Shown here piece after piece: positions 5,901 through 12,800 of a stretch of DNA of 13,631 bases (positions are counted from its first letter, which is position 1; every line of letters starts with the position of its first letter). Position numbers and translations under genes: made by a program. The notes beneath the pieces are model-generated. The model had not been told where the DNA came from. It saw nothing but the letters and a program-made list of their open reading frames with translations, and did no database searches. The DNA is from an uncultured Azospirillum sp. GTDB lineage: Bacteria > Pseudomonadota > Alphaproteobacteria > Azospirillales > Azospirillaceae. The stretch spans positions 1-13,631 of the forward strand of contig CALGOL010000118.1 in assembly GCA_937960755.1 (NCBI GenBank), read 5' to 3'.

Positions 5901-7949
5901 ATGACGCCAACCAAAATCCTCATCGGCCAGATTCTGGTCGTTTTCGCCATTATCGTCGCCGGGGTGTGGGCGGCGACGCAGTGGGCGGCGGCGATGCTGG
6001 GGTATCAGGCGCAGCTTGGCGCGCCGTGGTTCGTGCTGTTCGGTCTGCCGGTCTATCGGCCGTGGCAGCTGTTCCCGTGGTGGTACGCCTTTGATGCTTA
6101 TGCCCCGGACGTGTTCGACCGCGCCGGGATGGTGGCGGCGGGCAGCGGTTTCATGGGCTGCGCTGCGGCCATTATCGGCTCCCTGTGGCGGGCGCGGCAA
6201 AATCGGCGGGCCACCACCTACGGCTCCTCGCGCTGGGCGTCGCGGCGGGAGATCGGGGCCGCCGGATTGTTTCGTCCGGCGGGCGTCTTTCTGGGTCGTT
6301 TCGGCGACCGCTATCTGCGCCATGACGGGCCGGAACATATCATGGCCTATGCGCCGCCCCGGTCCGGCAAGGGTGTCGGGCTGGTGGTGCCGACCCTGTT
6401 GACCTGGACCGGATCGGCGGTGGTTCATGACATCAAGGGGGAAAATTGGCAGCTGACGGCGGGTTGGCGGTCACAGTTCTCGCACTGCCTGCTGTTCAAC
6501 CCGACCGATCCGCGTTCCGCCCGTTACAATCCGCTCCTCGAAGTCCGCAAGGGCGTGAACGAGGTCCGCGACGTTCAGAACATCGCCGACGTGCTGGTCG
6601 ATCCCGAAGGGGCCTTGGAACGGCGGAACCATTGGGAGAAAACCAGCCACGCGCTGCTGGTGGGCGCGATCCTGCATATCCTCTACGCCGAGGAAGAAAA
6701 AACGCTGGCGCGGGTTGCGGCCTTCCTGTCCGACCCGCAACGCACCTTCGCCAGCACGCTGCGCCGCATGATGGAAACTAACCATCTCGGCACGCCGGAG
6801 CAGCCGAAAGTCCATCCCGTGGTCGCCTCCGCCGCCCGCGAGGTGATGAACAAGTCGGAGAATGAACGTTCGGGCGTTCTGTCCACCGCCATGTCGTTTC
6901 TCGGCCTCTACCGCGATCCGGTGGTGGACTTGACCACCTCGGCCTGCGACTGGCGCATCGCCGATCTCATGGACACGGCCCGCCCGGTTTCCCTCTACCT
7001 CGTCATTCCGCCGTCCGACATTTCCCGCACCAAGCCGTTGGTGCGGCTGGTGCTCAATCAGATTGGCCGCCGTCTGACCGAAAAGCTGGAAGGCGACCCG
7101 GCCAAACTTCGTAAACATCAACTGCTGATGATGCTGGACGAATTCCCGGCACTGGGGCGGCTGGACTTCTTTGAGACCGCGCTGGCCTTCATGGCGGGAT
7201 ACGGCATCCGCGCCTATCTGATCGCCCAATCGCTGAACCAGATTTCCAAGGCTTACGGCGAAAACAACGCCATTCTCGACAACTGCCACGTCCGCATCGC
7301 CTTCAGCAGTAACGACGAGCGCACCGCCAAGCGCGTGTCGGACGCGCTCGGCACGGCCACCGAGATTCGTGCCCAGCGCAACTATGCCGGCCATCGGCTG
7401 GCCCCCTGGCTGTCGCACGTCATGGTCAGCCGCCAGGAAACCGCGCGCCCGTTGCTGACCCCCGGCGAGGTGATGCAACTGCCGCCCGCCGACGAGTTGG
7501 TTCTTGTTTCGGGGCTGGCCCCGATCCGGGCCAAAAAGCTGCGCTATTACGAGGACGATAATTTCATCCGCCGGGTGCTGCCGGCCCCCGATCTTGCGGC
7601 GGATGGCTTTCAGGACAAACCCGCCCCTCGCCCCGACGATTGGAGCGGGCAGGTCTGCCGCCCGGATGCGCGGCTTGCCGCCGCCATCGGCGACGACAAT
7701 GCGGCGGATGGCGACGGGGCCGAGACCGACGGCGGCGGGGTGCAGCAACAGCGTCATCCCGGTCTGGCGGAGGAACTCTTCGCCCCGCCCCCGGAGAACG
7801 ATCCTGGGCAGGTTTTCGGGGCCGCCGATGATGACGACGATTTCGCCGCCGACCAACGCGCCATCGACCGGCTGCGGGGCCTCGATCCGGTGGCCCGCGC
7901 CCATGCGGTCAATCAGGGAGCCGACCGCGACCTGCTGTCCGACTTTTGA
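5901..7949 (+). CDS. traG: TraG/VirD4-type coupling ATPase of the conjugation system
   Basis: The product is 682 aa, a usual length for the family. ATG 5901 has GGGAGAG (5887-5893) 7 nt upstream. One membrane helix lies at about residues 5-33, and a second hydrophobic segment at about 76-95, giving the usual two-helix N-terminal anchor. Walker A is APPRSGKGVG (151-160); Walker B is LLMMLDEFPALGRL with Asp413/Glu414. NNAILDNCHVRIAFSSND and the following region match the conserved C-terminal half of TraG. The last 100 residues are acidic and of low complexity. The protein sits in the inner membrane, takes the relaxase-DNA complex and feeds it to the Trb channel. It is intact. It is separated from the relaxase gene by the hipA module and starts the traG-CopG-trb run. 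Confidence 0.94.
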   Translation: MTPTKILIGQILVVFAIIVAGVWAATQWAAAMLGYQAQLGAPWFVLFGLPVYRPWQLFPWWYAFDAYAPDVFDRAGMVAAGSGFMGCAAAIIGSLWRARQNRRATTYGSSRWASRREIGAAGLFRPAGVFLGRFGDRYLRHDGPEHIMAYAPPRSGKGVGLVVPTLLTWTGSAVVHDIKGENWQLTAGWRSQFSHCLLFNPTDPRSARYNPLLEVRKGVNEVRDVQNIADVLVDPEGALERRNHWEKTSHALLVGAILHILYAEEEKTLARVAAFLSDPQRTFASTLRRMMETNHLGTPEQPKVHPVVASAAREVMNKSENERSGVLSTAMSFLGLYRDPVVDLTTSACDWRIADLMDTARPVSLYLVIPPSDISRTKPLVRLVLNQIGRRLTEKLEGDPAKLRKHQLLMMLDEFPALGRLDFFETALAFMAGYGIRAYLIAQSLNQISKAYGENNAILDNCHVRIAFSSNDERTAKRVSDALGTATEIRAQRNYAGHRLAPWLSHVMVSRQETARPLLTPGEVMQLPPADELVLVSGLAPIRAKKLRYYEDDNFIRRVLPAPDLAADGFQDKPAPRPDDWSGQVCRPDARLAAAIGDDNAADGDGAETDGGGVQQQRHPGLAEELFAPPPENDPGQVFGAADDDDDFAADQRAIDRLRGLDPVARAHAVNQGADRDLLSDF

Positions 7950-7960
7950 GGGAGGAAACG

Positions 7961-8419
7961 ATGAAACGCGCCAAAATCCGCCACCAGCTTTTTCTCGACC
8001 CCGACCTCAGCGAACGGCTGGAGGCGCTGGCCGCCAAGCCGGGGGCCAGCAAATCGGCCCTGCTCGCCGAAACGCTGGCCGCATGGCTGAACCGCCGGGG
8101 GGCGCAGGAACTGGATGACCGTTTCGGGCTGCGGCTGAACCGCATCAGCGCGCAACTGAACCGGATCGAACGCGACGGGCAGGTGCTGCTGGAAAGCCTC
8201 GCGCTGTTCGTCCGCTACCAACTGACCGTCACCGCCCCGCTGCCCGAACCCGACGCCGCGATGCGGGCGGTGGGGCGCAACCGCTTCCAGTCCTTTGTCG
8301 ATCAGGTCGGACGCCGCATGGCCGAAGGCGGCCGCAGCCTCGGCGACGCCAAACCCGGCGACCCGACCGGCGGCGATGGGATCAAGGCAACCGAACCCCA
8401 AAAGGAGACCACACCATGA
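7961..8419 (+). CDS. CopG-like ribbon-helix-helix protein between traG and trbB
   Basis: ATG 7961 is preceded by GGGAGG, and only 11 bases separate it from the traG stop; a TTG at 7946 in the same frame lacks a comparable site. The product is 152 aa. Residues 1-47 (KRAKIRHQLFLDPDLSERLE, then SKSALLAETLAAWLNRR) have the strand-helix-helix pattern of CopG/MetJ-like DNA-binding proteins. Residues 50-90 are helical with heptad-like leucines (LRLNRISAQLNRIERDGQVL), suggesting oligomerisation. The C-terminus is disordered. Genes of this kind commonly sit here in alphaproteobacterial elements and probably regulate the trb operon or assist the relaxosome. The stop overlaps the trbB start as ATGA, which implies coupled translation. 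Confidence 0.85.
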   Translation: MKRAKIRHQLFLDPDLSERLEALAAKPGASKSALLAETLAAWLNRRGAQELDDRFGLRLNRISAQLNRIERDGQVLLESLALFVRYQLTVTAPLPEPDAAMRAVGRNRFQSFVDQVGRRMAEGGRSLGDAKPGDPTGGDGIKATEPQKETTP

Positions 8420-8820
8420 CCATGCCTCCCGCCACGACCACGTCCCCCGCCACCGAATCGCAGGACCGTCGTCGCGCCATGCTGCGCACCGCGTTCGGGC
8501 CGGTCATCACCGCCGCGCTGGCCGATCCCGCCGTTATCGAGGTGATGATCAACCCCGACGGCAGCGTGCGACTGGACCGATTGGGCCAAGGCCGGATTGA
8601 CACTGGGGAGCGGCTGCCGGGTAACGACGTCGAACGGATCATCCGGCTGGTGGCGAGCCATGTCCGCCGCGAAGCCCATGCCGACCATCCGGTGGTCAGC
8701 GCCGAACTGCCGGGGCGGGGTGATGCCGGACAGGACCATCCTGACCAACGCGCTGCTGGCGGAAATTTGTCGGAGAGACGCAAGATGCCGACGCGCTTAA
8801 ATGCCTCAAAACTTGGGGCG
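8416..8820 (+). pseudogene. trbB: trbB remnant (VirB11-like ATPase), with internal deletions and truncated
   Basis: ATG 8416 (AGGAG at 8402-8406) opens a normal TrbB N-terminus that runs in frame to VVSAELPG at about 8716. The pieces that should follow are present only as fragments in other frames. At 8729-8767, frame +2 reads DRTILTNALLAEI, matching the GKTTLTNALLAEI type of P-loop helix but with the Walker Gly-Lys replaced by Asp-Arg. At 8769-8819 a third frame reads VGETQDADALKCLKTWG, matching the VGEVR..EAL..LKAWG box of TrbB/VirB11. About 75 residues before the P-loop, and the stretch between P-loop and VGE box, appear deleted. The first frame ends at TAA 8830-8832 (138 aa). No functional traffic ATPase can be made. 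The N-terminal identification is firm; the third fragment is less certain. Confidence 0.8.
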
Positions 8821-9453
8821 CTAGCTACTTAAAATGCTATCAATCGAATAAACAATATCATGAATAAAACTAGATGCTTCGTCAACGTCGGCTCTATCTA
8901 TTTTCCATTGGGTGCGGGGTGGTTCAGGTTGCAAATCCCCTTCATGAACAATTTTATTTCTTCGCTGAATTATTAACGATAATGTATTTCTTATTTGTTT
9001 CCCTGCAGAAATTTTATTCTGCTCGTTAGCCCCTCTTTTTATGGCCACAGAATTCCATAATTCACACTTGGAAATAAGCCTTACGCCATCAGCAATATCT
9101 TCTGGGAATTGATAGGTAACCCGAGATAATTTTCTTCTAACTTCAAGATCAAATGCCAGATCTTGTTCAACTCTATGTTCTGAATTTTTTATTCTTAATA
9201 ATGCTTCGGACGAACACTCAAATTTATGAAAACTAGTACCTTTCTCTTTCCGCCCCTGGAAAATGAGTAGCATATTCTGAAATATTAGCTCATGAATATA
9301 TAAATCAAGCGCGCTAACGCGTGCGACCCACTCAGATCTAAGCAATTCGTCGGTTGATAGTGCCGATGTTAAATTTGACTGAAGAAAAGAGTGAAGAACT
9401 TTTATTTCTTCACATCTCTGCCAAACTGAATCAAAGTATGATATGGGAGACAT
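8821..9453 (-). CDS. HEPN-domain protein, putative RNase toxin, 210 aa
   Basis: ATG at 9453 (reading leftwards) is preceded by a weak GGA-containing site within a tandem repeat; the stop is TAG at 8823-8821. The protein is largely helical. SEWVARVSALDLYIHELIF (40-58) matches the first conserved helix of HEPN families of the RiboL-PSP or MAE_28990 kind. QRRNKIVHEGD (163-173) contains the HEPN active-site pattern R-x4-H (Arg165, His170) with the usual polar residue after Arg (Asn166). HEPN proteins with this motif typically cleave RNA in toxin-antitoxin and phage-defence systems. The gene is 18 bases downstream of the ParA-like gene, so the two form an operon and the ATPase may control it. The superfamily is well supported; the subfamily and RNase activity are inferred. 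Codon use differs strongly from the flanks. Confidence 0.75.
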   Translation of the reverse strand: MSPISYFDSVWQRCEEIKVLHSFLQSNLTSALSTDELLRSEWVARVSALDLYIHELIFQNMLLIFQGRKEKGTSFHKFECSSEALLRIKNSEHRVEQDLAFDLEVRRKLSRVTYQFPEDIADGVRLISKCELWNSVAIKRGANEQNKISAGKQIRNTLSLIIQRRNKIVHEGDLQPEPPRTQWKIDRADVDEASSFIHDIVYSIDSILSS

Positions 9454-9479
9454 TTTTATTATTCCGTTTTATTATTCCG
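9454..9479. repeat. Perfect 13-bp tandem duplication at the ParA/HEPN junction
   Basis: TTTTATTATTCCG occurs twice head-to-tail (9454-9466 and 9467-9479). On the coding (minus) strand the first copy contains the ParA-like stop codon, and the second fills the spacer and supplies the GGA next to the HEPN start. A slip of one unit would change both the 3' end of the ATPase gene and the ribosome-binding distance of the toxin gene. Confidence 0.85.
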
Positions 9480-10512
9480 TAAGTTTAATAATTTTCTCTG
9501 CACATTCTCTGAACGAATCTTTGAAAGTTTTCATATTTTTTACTGTCTGTTCCCATACGGCCCCCTGCTGACGAGCCATATCTTCAGTTATAGAATATAT
9601 AGGAACTTGGTTTTCTTGTGATATTGCTATTAGACTATTAAAATCGGAAACCTCCATGATTGGCTCCCAGGGCTGAATGCCAGATTTTTCGCTAAATACG
9701 CCAATATCAAGCAATCCTGCTTTTTCCATGCTTGGAACAAGCAAATCTTTAAGTCCATTAGTAAGTTGGTCAATCCACCGCTGAAAGGCAGAGCTAGCTC
9801 GCCCATTGCGGGGACGATATTTTTGAATAATAGCGCCTATGTAAGTAGCTTTTGGTTTTGGAAATGGATAGTCTGTATTTCTTAGAGTTTCAATTTCATA
9901 CGCAGTATTAGCCCATGCTTTCCATCGGGGAAGTGTTTTCGCCAAAGATGATAACGCCATTGTTGAGAAATAATCAGGATGTAAGGGAACAATAAAATGA
10001 TCGCTTATCATTAACAAATTCTGATTAATTGGGCCGAGGCTTGGACTCATATCAACAAAAACATAATCAGCTTCGTACTTTTCCGCAGTCCGGTCTAGCG
10101 CAAAGCGAAGTGACCCGGGGAGATTTTTCAATGCCAAGAGAGAGCCGCCTAACTCTTGAGCTATACCCAAAGTTGTTTCATACTCTGAAACCCCGATGTG
10201 TCCTGGAAGCAAAAATAAATTATCTCGAGATTCTATATTGCAGCAATCTGCGCCAACAATTGACCGTGGCTTTGATTCAAAAGCTGGCGACAGCGCATCT
10301 TTAATATTATTTGCCGGTATTGATTTATAAAAATCGTCTAAACTATCGATCCTTTGATAACCAAGAACCATACCAGTAAGGTTGCATTGCGGGTCAAAAT
10401 CGGCCATTATCACCTTTTTTCCCATCTCGGCGAGCATCCAACTGAGATTGAATACGGTTGTAGTCTTGCTGACGCCACCTTTATGGTTGAATAAACAAAT
10501 TATTTTTGCCAT
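9472..10512 (-). CDS. ParA/MinD-type ATPase (AAA family), 346 aa
   Basis: I chose ATG 10512 because GGAG lies 6 nt before it; an ATG at 10518 touches the GGAG directly and a GTG at 10539 has no ribosome binding site. KGGVSKTT (11-18) is the deviant Walker A of ParA proteins with the signature first Lys. ADFDPQCNLTG (37-47) is the A' motif, and YVFVDMSPSLG (150-160, Asp154) is Walker B. The protein is longer than small ParA proteins (about 210-260 aa) and has extra sequence between about residues 200 and 260. No N-terminal DNA-binding domain is seen, and no parB or centromere-like repeats lie nearby, so plasmid partition is unlikely. It leads an operon with the HEPN gene, which suggests a regulator, sensor or antitoxin-like ATPase for that protein. 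ParA membership is firm; the role is inferred. Confidence 0.85.
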   Translation of the reverse strand: MAKIICLFNHKGGVSKTTTVFNLSWMLAEMGKKVIMADFDPQCNLTGMVLGYQRIDSLDDFYKSIPANNIKDALSPAFESKPRSIVGADCCNIESRDNLFLLPGHIGVSEYETTLGIAQELGGSLLALKNLPGSLRFALDRTAEKYEADYVFVDMSPSLGPINQNLLMISDHFIVPLHPDYFSTMALSSLAKTLPRWKAWANTAYEIETLRNTDYPFPKPKATYIGAIIQKYRPRNGRASSAFQRWIDQLTNGLKDLLVPSMEKAGLLDIGVFSEKSGIQPWEPIMEVSDFNSLIAISQENQVPIYSITEDMARQQGAVWEQTVKNMKTFKDSFRECAEKIIKLTE

Positions 10513-10540
10513 AGCCATCTCCAATATAGTATTAAACACG

Positions 10541-10573
10541 ATTATAACGCTACAGATAGGGTATGGAAGTCAA
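10541..10573 (-). promoter_or_regulatory. Predicted promoter of the ParA-HEPN operon
   Basis: On the minus strand a perfect TATAAT (10546-10541) lies 28 bp upstream of the ParA ATG at 10512. A TTGACT (10573-10568) is the best -35 match but the spacing is 21 bp, longer than the usual 17, so the -35 assignment is weak and an activator may be needed. The cassette appears to bring its own expression signal and reads against the trb operon. Confidence 0.5.
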
Positions 10574-10618
10574 TATTTTTCAGTCCCATTTCAGCAGAAA
10601 AATCATTTTTCGATAGGG

Positions 10619-12072
10619 CATGTCGCCTTCGGCTATCTGACCGCCACCATCACCGTGTGGGACGATGACCGGCAAACCGCCGAGGATAAAGCGCGGACGG
10701 TGGAGCGGATCGTGAACGGGATGGGGTTCGCCACCATCCGCGAAAACGTCAATGCCGTGGAGGCATGGTTGGGGTCGTTGCCGGGCCATGTGTATGCCAA
10801 TGTCCGCCAGCCGCTGGTCCACACCCTCAATCTCGCCCATCTCATGCCGCTGTCGGCGGTGTGGGCCGGGCCGGCGGGAAACCCTCACTTGCAGGGACCG
10901 CCGCTGCTGGTGGCCGAAACCGGGGGCGCCACGCCGTTTCGCCTTTCCACCCATGTCGGCGAACCATTGGGTTTCCTGGGGGTCACCTGCTGATCGTCGG
11001 CCCGACCGGGGCCGGGAAATCGGTGTTGCCGGCTTTGCTCGCGCTGCAATTCCGCCGCTACCGAAACGCCCGCGTCATCCTGTTCGACAAGGGCAATTCC
11101 GCCCGCGCCGCCGTTCTGGCCATGGGCGGGACGCACCATGCGTTGGGCGGGGAAGGCGCCGCCATCTTCCAGCCGCTGCGCCGGATCGACGAGCCAGCGG
11201 AACGCGCCTGGGCGGCGGAATGGGTCGGCGATCTGCTGGCGCATGAGAAAATCACTCTCACCCCGGACGTCAAAGCGGCGGTGTGGTCCGCCCTGACCAG
11301 CCTCGCCGCCGCCCCGCCGGAGGAACGCACCCTCACCGGCCTGTCGGTGCTGGTGCAATCAAACCCGCTGAAAGCCGCCTTGCAGCCCTACACGCTGGAC
11401 GGGCCGTTTGGCCGGTTGCTGGATGCGGCGGATCACCGTCTTACCCTCAGCGACGTGCAGCGCTTTGAAACCGAGGATTTGCTGCGCCAGCCCAGCGTCG
11501 TGCTGCCGGTGCTGACCTATCTGTTTCACCGGCTGGAGGATGATTTCGACGGGCGGCCGACCTTGCTCATCCTCGACGAAGCCTGGGTGTTTCTCGACAC
11601 TCCGATCTTCGCCGCCCGCATCCGCGAATGGCTGAAGGTGCTGCGAAAAAAGAACGTCGCGGTGGTGTTCGCCACCCAATCTCTGGCCGACATTGCCGGC
11701 AGCGCCATCGCTCCGATCCTTGTCGAAAGTTGTCCGCAGCGGATTTTCCTTCCCAACGACCGGGCCATCGAACCGCATGGCAGGGCGGCGTATGAAGCTT
11801 TCGGCTTCAACGACCGCCAGATCGCCCTGATCGCCGGCGCGACGCCGAAACGGCACTATTACCTGCAATCCCGTCGCGGCAACCGGCTGTTCGAGTTGGG
11901 GCTTGGCCCCCTCGCCCTTGCCCTCTGCGGCGCCTCCACGCCCGAAGATCAGCGGCTGATCGACCGTCTGCTCGCCGAAACGCCCGACCATTTCGCCGCC
12001 GCCTTTCTTGCCGCCAAAGGGCTGCCTTGGGCGGCGGACCTGCTCAATCCTGCCGGGGAGACCACGCCATGA
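10619..12072 (+). pseudogene. trbE: trbE, 5'-truncated and frameshifted (VirB4-like ATPase)
   Basis: TrbE-like sequence starts abruptly at about 10619 (HVAFGYLTATITVWDDD) where the AT-rich cassette ends; about the first 320 residues of a typical 820-850-residue TrbE are missing. The first frame runs through NVNAVEAWLGSLPGHVYAN and ANVRQPLVHTLNLAH and stops at TGA 10991-10993. The homology continues in another frame from about 10980: Walker A GPTGAGKS (10999-11022), Walker B LLILDEAW (11563-11586), NVAVVFATQSLADI, and a normal C-terminus to TGA 12070-12072. Adding one G to the G5 run at 10978-10982 would restore the frame, so this is either a true indel or a sequencing error. Even without the shift, no start signal remains. 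TrbE energises the mating channel, so its loss should disable self-transfer. The stop overlaps the trbJ start. Confidence 0.88.
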
Positions 12073-12791
12073 CCGCCAAACCCTGCCGCAATGCCGTCGC
12101 CCTCCTGCTGCTCGCGGCGTCCCTTGCCGTCCCTCACGGGCCAGCGGCGGCCCTGACCGTCTATGATCCCGCCAACCATGCCGAAAACGTCCTGCAAGCG
12201 GCCCGCGCGCTGGAGCAGATCAACCACCAGATTTTGGCCCTACAGAATCAAGCCGTCATGTTGCAGAACATGGCGAAGAACCTGCAAAATCTGGATTTCT
12301 CCTCGCTCGGCCAGATCAACACAGCGATGGCGCGGATCAACGGCCTGATGAGCCAGGCCGAAGGCATCGCCTTCACGGTCGAAGGCACGCAAACCGCCCT
12401 GCAACAGCAGTTTCCCGGCCAGCCGCCGGCGGACCGCACCCTCAGCCAAACCGTCACCGATGCGGAAGAACGCTGGCGGAGCGCGATGAACGCCTTTCGC
12501 CAGACCATGACCACTCAGGCGGCGGTGGTCGAAAACGTCCGGGCTGACAGCCTGACGCTGTCCGATCTTGTCGTCGCCAGCCAAAACGCGGTGGGAAGCC
12601 TTCAGGCGCAGCAGGCGGCCAACCAGTTGATCGCCCTCACCGCCAAACAGCAGCTTCAGATCCAGTCCTTGATGGCGGCGCAATACCGCGCCGAAGCACT
12701 GGAACAGGCGCGTAAAGCGCAAGGGCAGGCGGCGGCGAAAGCGGCGACCGAACGGTTTCTCGGCACCGGCAAGGCCTATACAGCGAAGTGA
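12069..12791 (+). CDS. trbJ: TrbJ, periplasmic mating-pair-formation protein (VirB5-like)
   Basis: ATG 12069 overlaps the trbE stop (ATGA), with GGGGAG (12055-12060) 8 nt upstream; the same frame is open further 5' but those codons lie in trbE. The product is 240 aa. A Sec signal peptide is clear: a basic start (MTAKPCR), a hydrophobic core (NAVALLLLAASLAV) and an Ala-rich cleavage region ending near residue 28 (GPAAA/LTVYDP). The mature protein starts with the VYDPANHAENVLQAARALEQ pattern of TrbJ and continues as Gln-rich coiled coil (QILALQNQAVMLQNMAKNLQ). It belongs to the VirB5-like group that acts at the pilus or channel in the periplasm. It is intact but lies downstream of the broken trbE. 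TrbL follows after 9 bases. Confidence 0.88.
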   Translation: MTAKPCRNAVALLLLAASLAVPHGPAAALTVYDPANHAENVLQAARALEQINHQILALQNQAVMLQNMAKNLQNLDFSSLGQINTAMARINGLMSQAEGIAFTVEGTQTALQQQFPGQPPADRTLSQTVTDAEERWRSAMNAFRQTMTTQAAVVENVRADSLTLSDLVVASQNAVGSLQAQQAANQLIALTAKQQLQIQSLMAAQYRAEALEQARKAQGQAAAKAATERFLGTGKAYTAK

Positions 12792-12800
12792 GGCGGCCCC

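Larger units (their letters stand above)
8821..10618 (-). other. AT-rich ParA-HEPN cassette replacing part of the trb operon
   Basis: Base composition falls abruptly from the GC-rich flanks at about 8820 and recovers at about 10618. The segment holds two minus-strand genes and a promoter, and lies where the end of trbB, all of trbC and trbD and the start of trbE should be. No transposase, integrase, att site, convincing terminal inverted repeat or target duplication is visible, so the mode of entry is unknown. Codon usage (many AAA, AAT, ATA, TTA) points to a low-GC donor. Boundaries are set by the last TrbB-like and first TrbE-like codons and may be off by a few bases. Confidence 0.8.

Noticed and set aside
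6471..7904. Long open frame (477 codons) on the minus strand
   Set aside because: It lies wholly inside traG on the opposite strand, a common effect of GC-rich codons, and shows no recognisable domain or ribosome binding site.
9472..10512. ParA-like gene as a plasmid partition gene
   Set aside because: No parB and no iterated centromere-like sites nearby; the operon partner is a HEPN protein instead.
8836..10618. Possible terminal inverted repeats of the AT-rich cassette (CTATC near 8838, GATAG near 10612)
   Set aside because: Only five bases match cleanly, no target duplication is seen and no transposase is present, so this is not evidence for an insertion sequence.
10382..10620. Plus-strand open frame reading from the cassette into trbE
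   Set aside because: The part before about 10619 is antisense to the ParA-like gene and its promoter; only the later part is TrbE-like, and no start signal precedes it.
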